Source: Rhodospirillales bacterium (lineage in GTDB: Bacteria > Pseudomonadota > Alphaproteobacteria > Rhodospirillales > Magnetospirillaceae). From it: a stretch of 32,541 nt of DNA. The stretch spans positions 1-32,541 of the forward strand of contig JACMKT010000263.1 of assembly GCA_014380005.1 (NCBI GenBank). Reading direction: 5' to 3'. Shown piece after piece: positions 1 to 7,402 of this stretch (within the stretch, counting starts at the first letter, position 1; each line of letters begins with the position of its first letter). Made by a program: the position numbers and the translations under genes. Under the pieces are notes generated by a model. It made no database searches. It saw only the letters and a list, made by a program, of their open reading frames with translations, and was not told where the DNA came from.

Positions 1-140
1 CTCCGGCTCATCGTGGAAACGTCCAATCCGTCGATCACCTCCACGACAAACCGCGCCAAGTGCCTTTGCGGCAGCCATTCGTCAATGAACGGCGGCAGCA
101 AGAAGCCGGTGTCGCGGTCGATCTGGCGGAAGTTGCTCAT
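1..140 (-). CDS. IS1182-like transposase, N-terminal fragment (cut by window edge)
   Basis: Reading the minus strand from the ATG at 140, the frame is open to the window edge and gives about 46 residues beginning MSNFRQIDRDTGFLLPP, followed by DEWLPQRHLARFVVEVID. This is the characteristic N-terminus (DUF772-type) of IS1182-family DDE transposases, which cut and re-join DNA to move the element. Only the start is visible, so the catalytic core and whether the gene is intact cannot be judged. The element end must lie to the right of 140. A small palindrome (AGCCTG-A-CAGGCT, 209-221) sits about 70 bp upstream and may belong to the IS terminus, but the other end is outside the window, so no terminal repeat can be matched. 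The neighbouring pseudogene fits an insertion-damaged locus. Confidence 0.75.
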   Translation of the reverse strand, partial: MSNFRQIDRDTGFLLPPFIDEWLPQRHLARFVVEVIDGLDVSTMSR

Positions 141-215
141 GCCGGGGGATATCCATCATCGGGCGATCTACTGTGCCCGCGATCTGCCATGTCCATGGCG
201 CGAGGTTAAGCCTGA

Positions 216-704
216 CAGGCTGCTAGGCTGCTGACCACCGCGCGCGTGGTGCGCGATGACTTCCTGCGCGTAGAGAGCCCGGCCGCGCCCTATATCGAGC
301 GACTTGAGGACGAGAAGAACCCGCAGTCGCGACTCATCATCGCGACCAGTGCGCTACGAAAAGACCCTGGCTGCATTGAAGCGCTGACCTACCTGGCCGA
401 CCACGCCAAGGAGCCCACATACGCCGTCGAATTACTGCGCAAGGCCGTCGACGTCGGGCAGTAGCTGTGGGGCGAAGTCGCCCTTGAGTATGGTGACGAT
501 ATGACTTGGTGGGGATTCTCAGCCACGCGGCCCTACATGCGGGCCATCCAAGCTCTCGGGGAGACGCACCTCGAGATGGGCAACGACATCGCGGCCCGCG
601 AGTGCTTCGAGCGATTGCTCGATATGAACCCCGAGGACAACCAGGGCATCCGGCACTTGCTCGCTCAGATGGAGCCTTCGCCGTCGCGCGTGTTTGACCG
701 CTGA
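216..704 (+). pseudogene. TPR/ST7-like protein remnant with in-frame TAG
   Basis: Frame 3 is open from just after a stop at 213-215 to a TGA at 702-704, interrupted only by TAG at 462-464. The part before the stop (from GTG 246, VRDDFLRVESPAAPY) and the part after it (LWGEVALEYGDDMTWWGF, then ATRPYMRAIQALGETHLEMG and MNPEDNQGIRHLLAQ) read as one protein. The TRPYMRA and NPxDNQGxRxLL motifs are typical of bacterial TPR proteins related to eukaryotic ST7. No proper N-terminus is visible; the left side runs into the transposase region. The likely history is 5' truncation by the IS followed by, or together with, a point mutation to amber. A real short gene starting at 501 is possible but unlikely, as it has no clear ribosome binding site. 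Confidence 0.6.
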
Positions 705-823
705 GGACGAAAATTTCCGACCCTCGAGCGGCCTGTCCGGCAAACCGGGCGGGCTGCTAACTCATTGAGTTCACTGGGGTCCAACTCTTGGCCAGTCCAG
801 TTTTTTGAGTCCGCCCCCCCCCC

Positions 824-2815
824 TCACACATCCAAATCCCGCGCGAATTTCGCGTGCTTCTGGATGTAGTGGAACCGCAGTTCCGCCTTCTTGCCCATCA
901 GGGTTTCCACCAGATCGGCGGCATCCTTGGCGTCTTCGCGGTCTTCTTCGGTATTGCCCGAGGGCAGCATCACCCGGATCAGGGTGCGCTTCTTCGGGTC
1001 CATGGTGGTTTCCTTCAGCTGCGCCGGGGGCATTTCGCCCAAGCCTTTGAAGCGGCTGATCTCCACGTTCTTTTTGCCGGCGAAGGTGGTGCGCAGCAAT
1101 TCTTCCTTATGGGCGTCGTCGCGACCGTAGACCACGATCTGGCCGTGGGCCAGGCGGTACAAGGGCGGCAGGGCCAGGAACAGGTGACCCTTGTGAATAA
1201 GCTCGCGCATTTCCTGATAGAAGAAGGTCATCAGCAGGCTGGCGATGTGGGCGCCGTCCACGTCGGCATCGGTCATGATGATGATGCGTTCATAGCGCAG
1301 CTTTTCCGCATCGAAGCCATCGCGGGTGCCGCAGCCCAGCGCCTCAATGAGGTCCTTGACCTCCTGGTTCTGGCGCATCTTGTCCACCGAGGCGGACGCC
1401 ACGTTGAGGATCTTGCCCTTCAGCGGCAGGATGGCCTGGGTCTCGCGGTTGCGGCTGGATTTGGCGGAACCACCGGCGGAGTCACCCTCCACCAGGAACA
1501 GTTCGGTGCCCACATTGATCTGACGGGTGCAATCGGCCAGCTTGCCGGGCAGACGCAGGCGCTTGGTGGCGCTTTTGCGGTTGGTTTCCTTAGCCGCCTT
1601 CTTACGCTGGCGTTCCTCGGCACGGTCAAGGATGCGGGCCAGCAAGGCCTTGCCGGAATCCGTATCCGCCGAGAGCCAGTGATCGAAATGATCCTTGATG
1701 GCGTTTTCCACCAAGCGGGTGGCTTCGACGCTGACCAGCTTTTCCTTGGTCTGGCCCTGGAATTGCGGATCGCGGATGAACAGGCTGACCAGCACACAGG
1801 CGCCGCCCATGACGTCTTCCGCCGTCACCGCCGCAGCCTTCTTGTTGCCCACCAACTCGCCATACGAGCGCAGGCCCTTGGTCAGGGCGTTGCGCAGGCC
1901 CTGTTCATGGGTGCCGCCCTCGGGCGTGGGCACCGTGTTGCAATAGGTGTTGAGGAACCCGTCCTCGTCGTCATCGGGCCACGCCACCGCCCATTCCACT
2001 TGGCCCATGTCGTCGGCCAAAGGCGCGGTGCCGGCGAAGAAGCTGCGGGTCAGCAGGGGCCGCCCTTCCAGCACCGCCGACAGGAAGTCGGACAGGCCGT
2101 TGGGGAAGTGCAGCGTATCCTCGGCGGGGATGTCGTCGTCCCCCTCGATCAGCAGCGGATCGCATTTCCAGCGGATTTGCACACCGCGATACAGATAGGC
2201 CTTGGAACGGGCCAACCGGTACATGGTGCGCGCCTTCAGCCGGGCACGCTCGCCGAAGATGACCGGGTCGGGGTGAAACGCCAGCGAGGTGCCGCGCCGG
2301 TTCTGCACCGCGCCCACTTCGATCAGCGGCCCCAGCGGAGTGCCCCGGCTGAATTCCTGGCGGTACAGCTTGCGCTCGCGCGCCACTTCCACCACCAGCT
2401 TGTCCGACAGGGCGTTGACCACGGACACGCCCACGCCGTGCAGACCACCCGACACCTTATAGGCATCGCCGCCGAACTTGCCGCCCGAGTGCAGCGTGGT
2501 GAGGATCACCTCCAACGCGCTTTTGTCGGGGAATTTGGGATGGGGGTCCACCGGGATGCCGCGCCCGTTATCGCGCACGGTGGCGGTGCCGGTGGCGTCG
2601 AGCTCCAGCTCGATCCAACTGGCGTGCCCGGCCACCGCTTCGTCCATGGAATTATCCAGGACCTCGGCGACCAGATGGTGCAGCGCACGGTCGTCGGTGC
2701 CGCCGATATACATACCGGGACGGCGGCGGACGGGCTCCAAGCCTTCTAGGACCTCGATGTCCTTGGCGGAGTATTCGGTGCCCTTGGGGGCGAGCTGTTG
2801 GAAGAGATCGGACAT
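824..2815 (-). CDS. parE: DNA topoisomerase IV subunit B
   Basis: ATPase subunit of topoisomerase IV, which with ParC decatenates replicated chromosomes. The 663-residue product starts at MSDLFQQLAPKGTEYSAKDI. It shows the GHKL ATP-binding features in order (VLDNSMDEA, DNGRGIP, GGLHGVGVSVVNALS), the transducer domain, and the TOPRIM motifs FLVEGDSAGGSAK and TDADVDGAHI. The C-terminus RFHYIQKHAKFARDLDV is of ParE rather than GyrB type. The ATG at 2815 is chosen because the residues upstream of it in the open frame do not resemble the family and the length then matches alphaproteobacterial ParE. The gene is divergent from the thioesterase. A run of ten C residues (814-823) lies directly downstream of the stop codon. 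No sign of damage. Confidence 0.95.
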   Translation of the reverse strand: MSDLFQQLAPKGTEYSAKDIEVLEGLEPVRRRPGMYIGGTDDRALHHLVAEVLDNSMDEAVAGHASWIELELDATGTATVRDNGRGIPVDPHPKFPDKSALEVILTTLHSGGKFGGDAYKVSGGLHGVGVSVVNALSDKLVVEVARERKLYRQEFSRGTPLGPLIEVGAVQNRRGTSLAFHPDPVIFGERARLKARTMYRLARSKAYLYRGVQIRWKCDPLLIEGDDDIPAEDTLHFPNGLSDFLSAVLEGRPLLTRSFFAGTAPLADDMGQVEWAVAWPDDDEDGFLNTYCNTVPTPEGGTHEQGLRNALTKGLRSYGELVGNKKAAAVTAEDVMGGACVLVSLFIRDPQFQGQTKEKLVSVEATRLVENAIKDHFDHWLSADTDSGKALLARILDRAEERQRKKAAKETNRKSATKRLRLPGKLADCTRQINVGTELFLVEGDSAGGSAKSSRNRETQAILPLKGKILNVASASVDKMRQNQEVKDLIEALGCGTRDGFDAEKLRYERIIIMTDADVDGAHIASLLMTFFYQEMRELIHKGHLFLALPPLYRLAHGQIVVYGRDDAHKEELLRTTFAGKKNVEISRFKGLGEMPPAQLKETTMDPKKRTLIRVMLPSGNTEEDREDAKDAADLVETLMGKKAELRFHYIQKHAKFARDLDV

Positions 2816-2909
2816 GCAGGCATTATAGGGGGGCCGCGCCCACGCGCAAGCGGATGCTGTAGCCCTTTTGGCGCGCCCCACCACATGTTGTAAATCGGAG
2901 ATTGTGCCC

Positions 2910-3320
2910 ATGTCCGACGGCCAAAGCATCGAATTGTCCACCGCGCCCAGCGGCCGGCTGTCCATCCGCACCGTCGCCATGCCCGCCGATACCAACCCCA
3001 ACGGTCACATCTTCGGCGGCTGGCTGATGGCGCAAATGGATTTGGCCGGCGGCACCCACGCCTTCCAACGCGCCCAGGGCCGCGTGGTCACCGTGGCGGT
3101 GGACGCCATGGAATTCCACCAGCCGGTGGAAGTGGGCGACGAGGTGTCGTGCTACACCGACATCACCCGCATCGGCAAAACCTCCATCGCCATCCAGGTC
3201 GAAGTCTGGGTCCGCCGCCGCTGCCTGGAAACCCGCCAGCTCAAGGTCACCAGCGCCACCTTCACCTATGTGGCGGTGGATGATAATCGGGGGAAGCGGG
3301 CGGTGCCGACGGAGGAGTGA
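2910..3320 (+). CDS. Acyl-CoA thioesterase, YciA-like hotdog protein
   Basis: Cytosolic enzyme of the single-hotdog acyl-CoA thioesterase family, hydrolysing acyl-CoA to free acid and CoA. The 136-residue product carries the family signature MPADTNPNGHIFGGWLMAQM, then DLAGGTHAF, and later VDAMEFHQPVEVGDEVSCY and SATFTYVAVD. Length is normal for YciA. I use the ATG at 2910 (MSDGQ), which has GGAG at 2897-2900 and starts where homologues start; an upstream in-frame ATG at 2868 adds 14 unlikely residues and would crowd the parE promoter. Divergent from parE with about 94 bp between starts. Substrate preference (short-chain versus long-chain) cannot be read from sequence. Confidence 0.9.
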   Translation: MSDGQSIELSTAPSGRLSIRTVAMPADTNPNGHIFGGWLMAQMDLAGGTHAFQRAQGRVVTVAVDAMEFHQPVEVGDEVSCYTDITRIGKTSIAIQVEVWVRRRCLETRQLKVTSATFTYVAVDDNRGKRAVPTEE

Positions 3321-3537
3321 ACGAGAGCCGCCTGCGGAACACCTTTAATCCAGCAGCAACGCAGATAGGCACGGATGATTAACATCATCTACGCCGAGCC
3401 TACAAAGCGAACGCCCCTTGGGCGGGCCATAACTAATATTGCCTCGCCCTCAGGTTGATTGTACACACTCACCCTACGCGCCCAGGCAGCCAGCGCCAGG
3501 ATTGCAGAAAGCTGCCTCTTAAGGAGTTGGACGGAAT

Positions 3538-3765
3538 ATGGCTTTCTACGATGATAATACCAACGTGAAGAAGACGGATAAATCGGAAAAATATCAGAAG
3601 AAAAGAAGCCCCGGAGAGACTCCGCCAGGACCGGGAATTTATAAATGCCAAGAGTGCGGATTTGAAGATGTTATTAATAGAGAGTGCGAAACATTGCCAC
3701 CTTGCTCCAACTGCGAGGGCAAAGGCGTAAAATGGAAATGGCTCGTAAGAGCTACTAATGAATAA
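3538..3765 (+). CDS. Small zinc-ribbon protein of unknown function
   Basis: 75 residues with a lysine-rich N-terminal half (NVKKTDKSEKYQKKR) and a likely zinc ribbon: C-x2-C in YKCQECGFEDV and a second C-x2-C in PPCSNCEGKG. An additional Cys lies between the pairs (NRECETLPP). AAGGAG at 3521-3526 is a good ribosome binding site and fixes the ATG at 3538. The gene and its surroundings (about 3500-3830) are clearly richer in A and T than the neighbours, with codons such as AAA, ATA, TTA and AAT, which suggests a transferred gene. It stands alone between convergent neighbours. It resembles small stand-alone zinc-ribbon (protein L-like) proteins, but I cannot name a function. Confidence 0.6.
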   Translation: MAFYDDNTNVKKTDKSEKYQKKRSPGETPPGPGIYKCQECGFEDVINRECETLPPCSNCEGKGVKWKWLVRATNE

Positions 3766-3829
3766 TATAATCACAGCGCAGGCGGGGCGGGTTAGCAGAT
3801 TACAGGTCTACCTATCTTAGCTTGATGGC

Positions 3830-4474
3830 TCAATCCGGCGTCCGTCTTCCCGCCGGCCACGTCGCCTTCAGCCCCACCACCCGACCATCCAGCACATCCA
3901 CGCCGATGGGAAAGGGCGGCCACATCCAGGTTTCCGGGCCTTTGCGCTGGAACATGCAGCGGCGTTCGGGCTTGCCCAAGGTGTCGAGCACCTTTTGCGC
4001 CGGGTCGCCCAGGGACAGGCCTGAGAAAGTGGCGGGCATTTCCGTGGGTGGGCCGATCAGTTGGACGGCCACGGCCACCTTGTCCTGATAGGTCACCACG
4101 TAATAGGGCTCGGGGATGGAGCGCTGGTGGATGGGGTAGACCCGCGCCTCGGTGCGGTAGTCCAGCTCGTTGATGTTGGTGGGCTCGCCCAGCAAGCCTT
4201 CCACCAGACCGATGCCGTCGGCGATGGCGATGGCGCCCACCTTCAGGCAGGGCAGAAAGCTCACCGGCTTGTCGTGCTCGACCATGGCGGCGCCCTCGGC
4301 ATGGTCCACGGCGCAGGCCAGCCCGCGACCGGGAACCCGGTGGAACTGGTTGGCCGTCGGCGTGGCGGCGGCGACACCGGGCTCGCCGATGCCGTCGGGG
4401 CCACGGCAGGGCACCTGGGCGAAGGCGGGAAGGCTGAAGATCAGCAAGGCGGCGAGGATGATGGGCGTGCGCAT
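3830..4474 (-). CDS. Secreted hypothetical protein with BamE-like repeats
   Basis: 214 residues starting with a clear Sec signal peptide (MRTPIILAALLIFSLPAFA, cleavage expected before Gln20), so the protein is periplasmic. Not a lipoprotein: there is no lipobox Cys at the cleavage site. The C-terminal part SLGDPAQKVLDTLGKPERR, followed by a strand-rich stretch ending GRVVGLKATW, has the helix-turn-strand look of BamE/SmpA-like domains. A weaker copy may precede it (LVEGLLGEPTN with YYVVTYQDKVAVAVQL). Four cysteines remain after cleavage (positions about 23, 54, 76 and 176). It is followed on the same strand by nothing close, and the M48 gene upstream on this strand ends 46 bp away. The function is unknown and the BamE resemblance is an inference. 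Confidence 0.7.
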   Translation of the reverse strand: MRTPIILAALLIFSLPAFAQVPCRGPDGIGEPGVAAATPTANQFHRVPGRGLACAVDHAEGAAMVEHDKPVSFLPCLKVGAIAIADGIGLVEGLLGEPTNINELDYRTEARVYPIHQRSIPEPYYVVTYQDKVAVAVQLIGPPTEMPATFSGLSLGDPAQKVLDTLGKPERRCMFQRKGPETWMWPPFPIGVDVLDGRVVGLKATWPAGRRTPD

Positions 4475-4520
4475 GGGGCGATGATAAGCAAGGTCCCTGC
4501 CCTTGTCACTCCCGCGCCGC

Positions 4521-5459
4521 CTATCGCCGTCCCGGCCACCACCAGCGCGGTGCCGGCGGCAGGCCCAACAGGCTGGGCATCAACAGGGATTGGGGCACCG
4601 ACAGCCATTGCGGCAGAGGCTGCGGCGCCAGTTCGCGCAGGCGTTCCACCCGCTCGCCGGTGGTGGGATGGGTGCGGATCCAATTGAACCATTTCAATCC
4701 GGGGCCGCGCATCAGCCGTTCCCAATTGCCGCCTTGCAGCCGCTCGATGCGGGTCAGCGCGCGGATCAGGCCGTCGGGGTCGCCGGTCAGTTCGGCCCCG
4801 CCCGTATCTGCGTCAAATTCACGGGTACGCGACAGCTTCAGCGTCAGCAGATCATTGACCATGGGGGCGAAGACCAGCAGCGCCAGAGCCAGGGTGGGCG
4901 ATTGGTTCAGGGCGGGCAGATAGATCAGGATCAACAGCAGGCCCAGCAGGGACAGCATGCGGGTCAGCCGCCCGGCGGCCTCGGCCAGACGCAGCAGTTT
5001 GAGGTCGCCGCTGCGCAAATGGCTGGTTTCATGGGCCAGCACGGCGGCCAATTCGCGCCCCGGCAGATGGCGCAGCATGCCGTCTGACAAGGCGATGGCG
5101 CCGTCCGCACCCCAGCCGGTGGACAGAGCCACCAACTCGCGGCGGGGGATATAAAGCAAGGGCGGCACCCGGTCCAGCCCGGCCCGCACCGACAATTCGC
5201 GCATGAGGCCGTGCAGGCCCGGTGCTTCGGCGGGGGCCAGGGGAACGGCGCCGTACAGCGCCTTCAGCAAGGTGGTGGAGCGCACCGGCTGCACCAGCAG
5301 CACCAACACCGTTCCGACCACCGCCCAGACGATGCCCTCCGGCCCCACCACCAGCCAGCCGATCAACGCCATCCAACCGCCAATCCCGGCCATGATCAGC
5401 AGCGATTGCAGCCGATTGCGGCGGTGGTGACGGGCCAAAATGGCGCTGTTCAGGGGCAT
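4521..5459 (-). CDS. M48-family membrane zinc metalloprotease (HtpX-like)
   Basis: Integral inner-membrane zinc protease, 312 residues. Two hydrophobic segments near the N-terminus (about 17-38 and 40-58) and two after the catalytic site (about 167-200) give the HtpX/M48B topology. The zinc motif HETSH lies at about 143-147 and the third ligand Glu at about 214 within REFDADTGGAEL. The C-terminal HPTTGERVERLREL is also family-typical. It begins 2 bp after the stop of the dnaJ-like gene, so the two form an operon, which is in keeping with a role in membrane protein quality control. It is less similar to canonical HtpX than to generic M48 peptidases, so I give no symbol. Confidence 0.88.
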   Translation of the reverse strand: MPLNSAILARHHRRNRLQSLLIMAGIGGWMALIGWLVVGPEGIVWAVVGTVLVLLVQPVRSTTLLKALYGAVPLAPAEAPGLHGLMRELSVRAGLDRVPPLLYIPRRELVALSTGWGADGAIALSDGMLRHLPGRELAAVLAHETSHLRSGDLKLLRLAEAAGRLTRMLSLLGLLLILIYLPALNQSPTLALALLVFAPMVNDLLTLKLSRTREFDADTGGAELTGDPDGLIRALTRIERLQGGNWERLMRGPGLKWFNWIRTHPTTGERVERLRELAPQPLPQWLSVPQSLLMPSLLGLPPAPRWWWPGRR

Positions 5460-5461
5460 GG

Positions 5462-6349
5462 CTACATCCCTGCACGCGGGTCGTAAGGGTGCTCGGCGTT
5501 CCAGCGGGTCAGGAAGCTGGCCAATTCGTCATCCATGCGCTCGGGCAGAACCACTTTCAGAATCACATATTGGTCGCCGCCCTTGATGCCCTTGCCCTTC
5601 AGCCGCAGCTTGGTCCCGGTGTTGGAGCGCGGCGGCACCGTCACCGTGACCCGCCCGGTCAGCGTCGGCACGGTGATCTTGCCGCCATTGACCGCTTCCG
5701 CCAGGGTCACCGGCACCTCCACCAGCACATCATCGTCCTTGCGGGTGAACAGGCGATGGGGCGCCACATGGATTTCCAGCAGCAAATCGCCGCCCGACTC
5801 GCCCTGGCCTTTCAGCCGCAGGGTTTGGCCGTCCTTGATGCCGGCGGGGATGGTGATGTCCAGCATGCGCCCGCCCACCTCCACCCGCTTGACCGACCCC
5901 TGGGCGGCATCGGCCAAATCCACCGTCAGGGTGTGGCGGATGTCCTGGCCGCGCGTGGCCTGGGCACCGCTGAAGCGGTCACCGAACAGATGGCTGAAAA
6001 TATCCTCGGCGCCACCATCGCCGGTGAACGAGAAATTATACGCCCCCCGCGAAGAGCTGGAGCGGAACGCCTGGTTATGGGCGCTGTGGGTGCCATGGGC
6101 ATTGGCATAGGCATGGGCGAAGGTCTCGCGGCCTTCCCCGTCGATCTCGCCCCGGTCGAAGCGGGCGCGCTTAGCCGGGTCGGACAGCAGCTCGTAGGCG
6201 GCGTTGATGTCCTTGAACCGCGATTCCGCCGCCTTGTCGCCCGGATTCATGTCGGGGTGGAGCTTTTTGGCGAGCTTGCGGTATGCCTTGCGAAGCTCAT
6301 CCTCGCTGGCATTCGGCTTGACGCCCAAGATGTCATAGGGGCTGCGCAT
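5462..6349 (-). CDS. DnaJ-type co-chaperone, CbpA-like (no zinc finger)
   Basis: 295 residues. An N-terminal J domain (3-67) carries the HPD tripeptide at 31-33, which stimulates the DnaK ATPase. A Gly/His/Ser-rich linker follows (about 70-110), then two beta-sandwich substrate-binding domains ([39 protein letters not shown], later [17 protein letters not shown]). The cysteine-rich zinc-finger domain of true DnaJ is absent, so this is a type II (CbpA/DjlA-like) co-chaperone. It is first in a two-gene operon with the M48 protease, 2 bp apart. Upstream on its strand a TTGACG box (6392-6397) could be a -35 element, but the -10 is poor. Confidence 0.9.
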   Translation of the reverse strand: MRSPYDILGVKPNASEDELRKAYRKLAKKLHPDMNPGDKAAESRFKDINAAYELLSDPAKRARFDRGEIDGEGRETFAHAYANAHGTHSAHNQAFRSSSSRGAYNFSFTGDGGAEDIFSHLFGDRFSGAQATRGQDIRHTLTVDLADAAQGSVKRVEVGGRMLDITIPAGIKDGQTLRLKGQGESGGDLLLEIHVAPHRLFTRKDDDVLVEVPVTLAEAVNGGKITVPTLTGRVTVTVPPRSNTGTKLRLKGKGIKGGDQYVILKVVLPERMDDELASFLTRWNAEHPYDPRAGM

Positions 6350-6447
6350 GGTTCCTCACTTCGCCTAACGATTTAAGCGGTGCCCCCGCGCCGTCAAGTC
6401 CACGAACCAAGAAGCCCGCCGAACCACATTACCAAAGCTTAATCCCG

Positions 6448-6469
6448 CCGAAAGGTGGCCGTAAGGTGG
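6448..6469. promoter_or_regulatory. Tandem 11-bp direct repeat, candidate OmpR-type regulator site
   Basis: CCGAAAGGTGG (6448-6458) is followed without a gap by CCGTAAGGTGG (6459-6469), identical at 10 of 11 positions. Head-to-tail repeats with 11-bp period are the classic binding geometry of OmpR/PhoB winged-helix dimers. The closest such regulator starts at 6725, so autoregulation is a reasonable guess. The site also lies about 100 bp upstream of the divergent dnaJ-like gene. Confidence 0.4.
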
Positions 6470-6653
6470 GAACCGGCATTCTCATCGTCATCAAGCAGGG
6501 ATGTGACGACGGCTCAAGCGCTCCCCGTCCAGCACCCCGCCCAGGCGGACCCGAACTCCCCCGCCGACCGGACGCCCCACTTCTCCCCCGGAGTGGTGCG
6601 AGACTAACGAGCCCAGCCCCTCCCCCCGGCTTGGGTTCGGCCAAATGAAAAAC

Positions 6654-6690
6654 GCCCCCGCAGCTTCCCCCCCTGGCTGCGGGGGCTTTT
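6654..6690 (+). terminator. Intrinsic terminator-like hairpin in the leader of the regulator gene
   Basis: GCCCCCGCAGC (6654-6664) pairs perfectly with GCTGCGGGGGC (6676-6686) over an 11-nt loop, followed by TTTT (6687-6690). On the minus strand the same stem is followed by GTTTTT, so it could work both ways. No coding gene precedes it on the plus strand, and the regulator ATG is only 34 nt further on. It therefore either ends an unannotated short transcript or acts as an attenuator. Confidence 0.75.
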
Positions 6691-6724
6691 CATGTCCAGT
6701 GCTCCAGGGGTAAGGTCCCAGCCC

Positions 6725-7402
6725 ATGCGTATTCTGCTCATCGAAGACGACCAAGAGGCGGCGGCCTATCTGGCCAAAGGCCTGCGCGAGGCCGGCCACA
6801 ATGTGGACCACGCCGCCAACGGCACCGATGGCCTGTTCCTGGCCACCTCGGAACGCTATGACGTCATGGTGGTGGACCGCATGCTGCCGGGCCTGGACGG
6901 GCTGACCATCATCCAAACCCTGCGCACCAATGGCAATGCCACTCCGGTGCTGATCCTGTCGGCCTTGGGCAAGGTGGACGACCGGGTGCGCGGGCTGAAG
7001 GCGGGCGGCGACGATTATCTAGTCAAGCCCTATGCCTTCGCCGAATTGATGGCCCGCATCGAAGCCCTGAGCCGCCGCGTCACCAGCAACCAGCCCGACA
7101 CCAAGCTGAAGGTGGAAGATCTGGAGATGGATCTGCTGGCCCGCACGGTGGGCCGCGCCGGGCGCGACATCGATTTGCAGCCGCGGGAATTCCGCCTGCT
7201 GGAATATTTGATGCGCCATGCCGGTCAGGTGGTCACCCGCACCATGTTGCTGGAAAACGTGTGGGAGTACCATTTCGACCCCCAGACCAATCTGATCGAC
7301 GTGCATATCAGCCGGTTGCGCCAGAAGGTGGACAAGGATTTCGATCAGGCGCTGATCCATACGGTGCGCGGCGCAGGATATACCCTTCGTGCGGCCCGCT
7401 AG
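6725..7402 (+). CDS. OmpR/PhoB-family response regulator
   Basis: 225 residues. The receiver domain (1-118) has the acidic pair E7/D8-D9, phospho-acceptor D51 (VVDRMLPGLDG) and conserved Lys near 101 (DDYLVKPYAF). The winged-helix DNA-binding domain (about 128-222) has LQPREFRLLEYLMRHAGQVV, NLIDVHISRLRQKVD and HTVRGAGYTLR. ATG 6725 (MRILLIEDD) is the family-typical start; an in-frame ATG at 6692 lies inside the terminator tail and is not used here. The gene overlaps the start of the kinase at 7389 by 14 bp, so regulator and kinase are translated as a pair. The stimulus is not evident; the kinase sensor has no named domain. Confidence 0.93.
   Translation: MRILLIEDDQEAAAYLAKGLREAGHNVDHAANGTDGLFLATSERYDVMVVDRMLPGLDGLTIIQTLRTNGNATPVLILSALGKVDDRVRGLKAGGDDYLVKPYAFAELMARIEALSRRVTSNQPDTKLKVEDLEMDLLARTVGRAGRDIDLQPREFRLLEYLMRHAGQVVTRTMLLENVWEYHFDPQTNLIDVHISRLRQKVDKDFDQALIHTVRGAGYTLRAAR

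Larger units (their letters stand above)
6350..6724. other. 375-bp intergenic region between dnaJ-like operon and regulator gene
   Basis: No convincing coding frame is present. It contains a tandem 11-bp repeat at 6448-6469 and a strong terminator-like hairpin at 6654-6690. The stretch between them (about 6470-6650) is C-rich on the plus strand, has no good ribosome binding site followed by a family-like protein, and could be a leader or small RNA. Both flanking genes read outward from it. Confidence 0.6.

Noticed and set aside
854-2749. Long plus-strand open frame (631 codons) opposite parE
   Set aside because: It is the antisense shadow of parE in GC-rich DNA; its His/Gln/Gly-rich translation resembles no protein family.
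3374-3389. GATGAT-TAAC-ATCATC hairpin after the thioesterase gene
   Set aside because: Only six weak AT-rich pairs with no T-run; not enough for a terminator or operator call.
6645-6713. Short ORF starting ATGAAAAACGCC over the terminator hairpin
   Set aside because: It is created by the stem-loop itself, has no ribosome binding site, and is better explained as a terminator.
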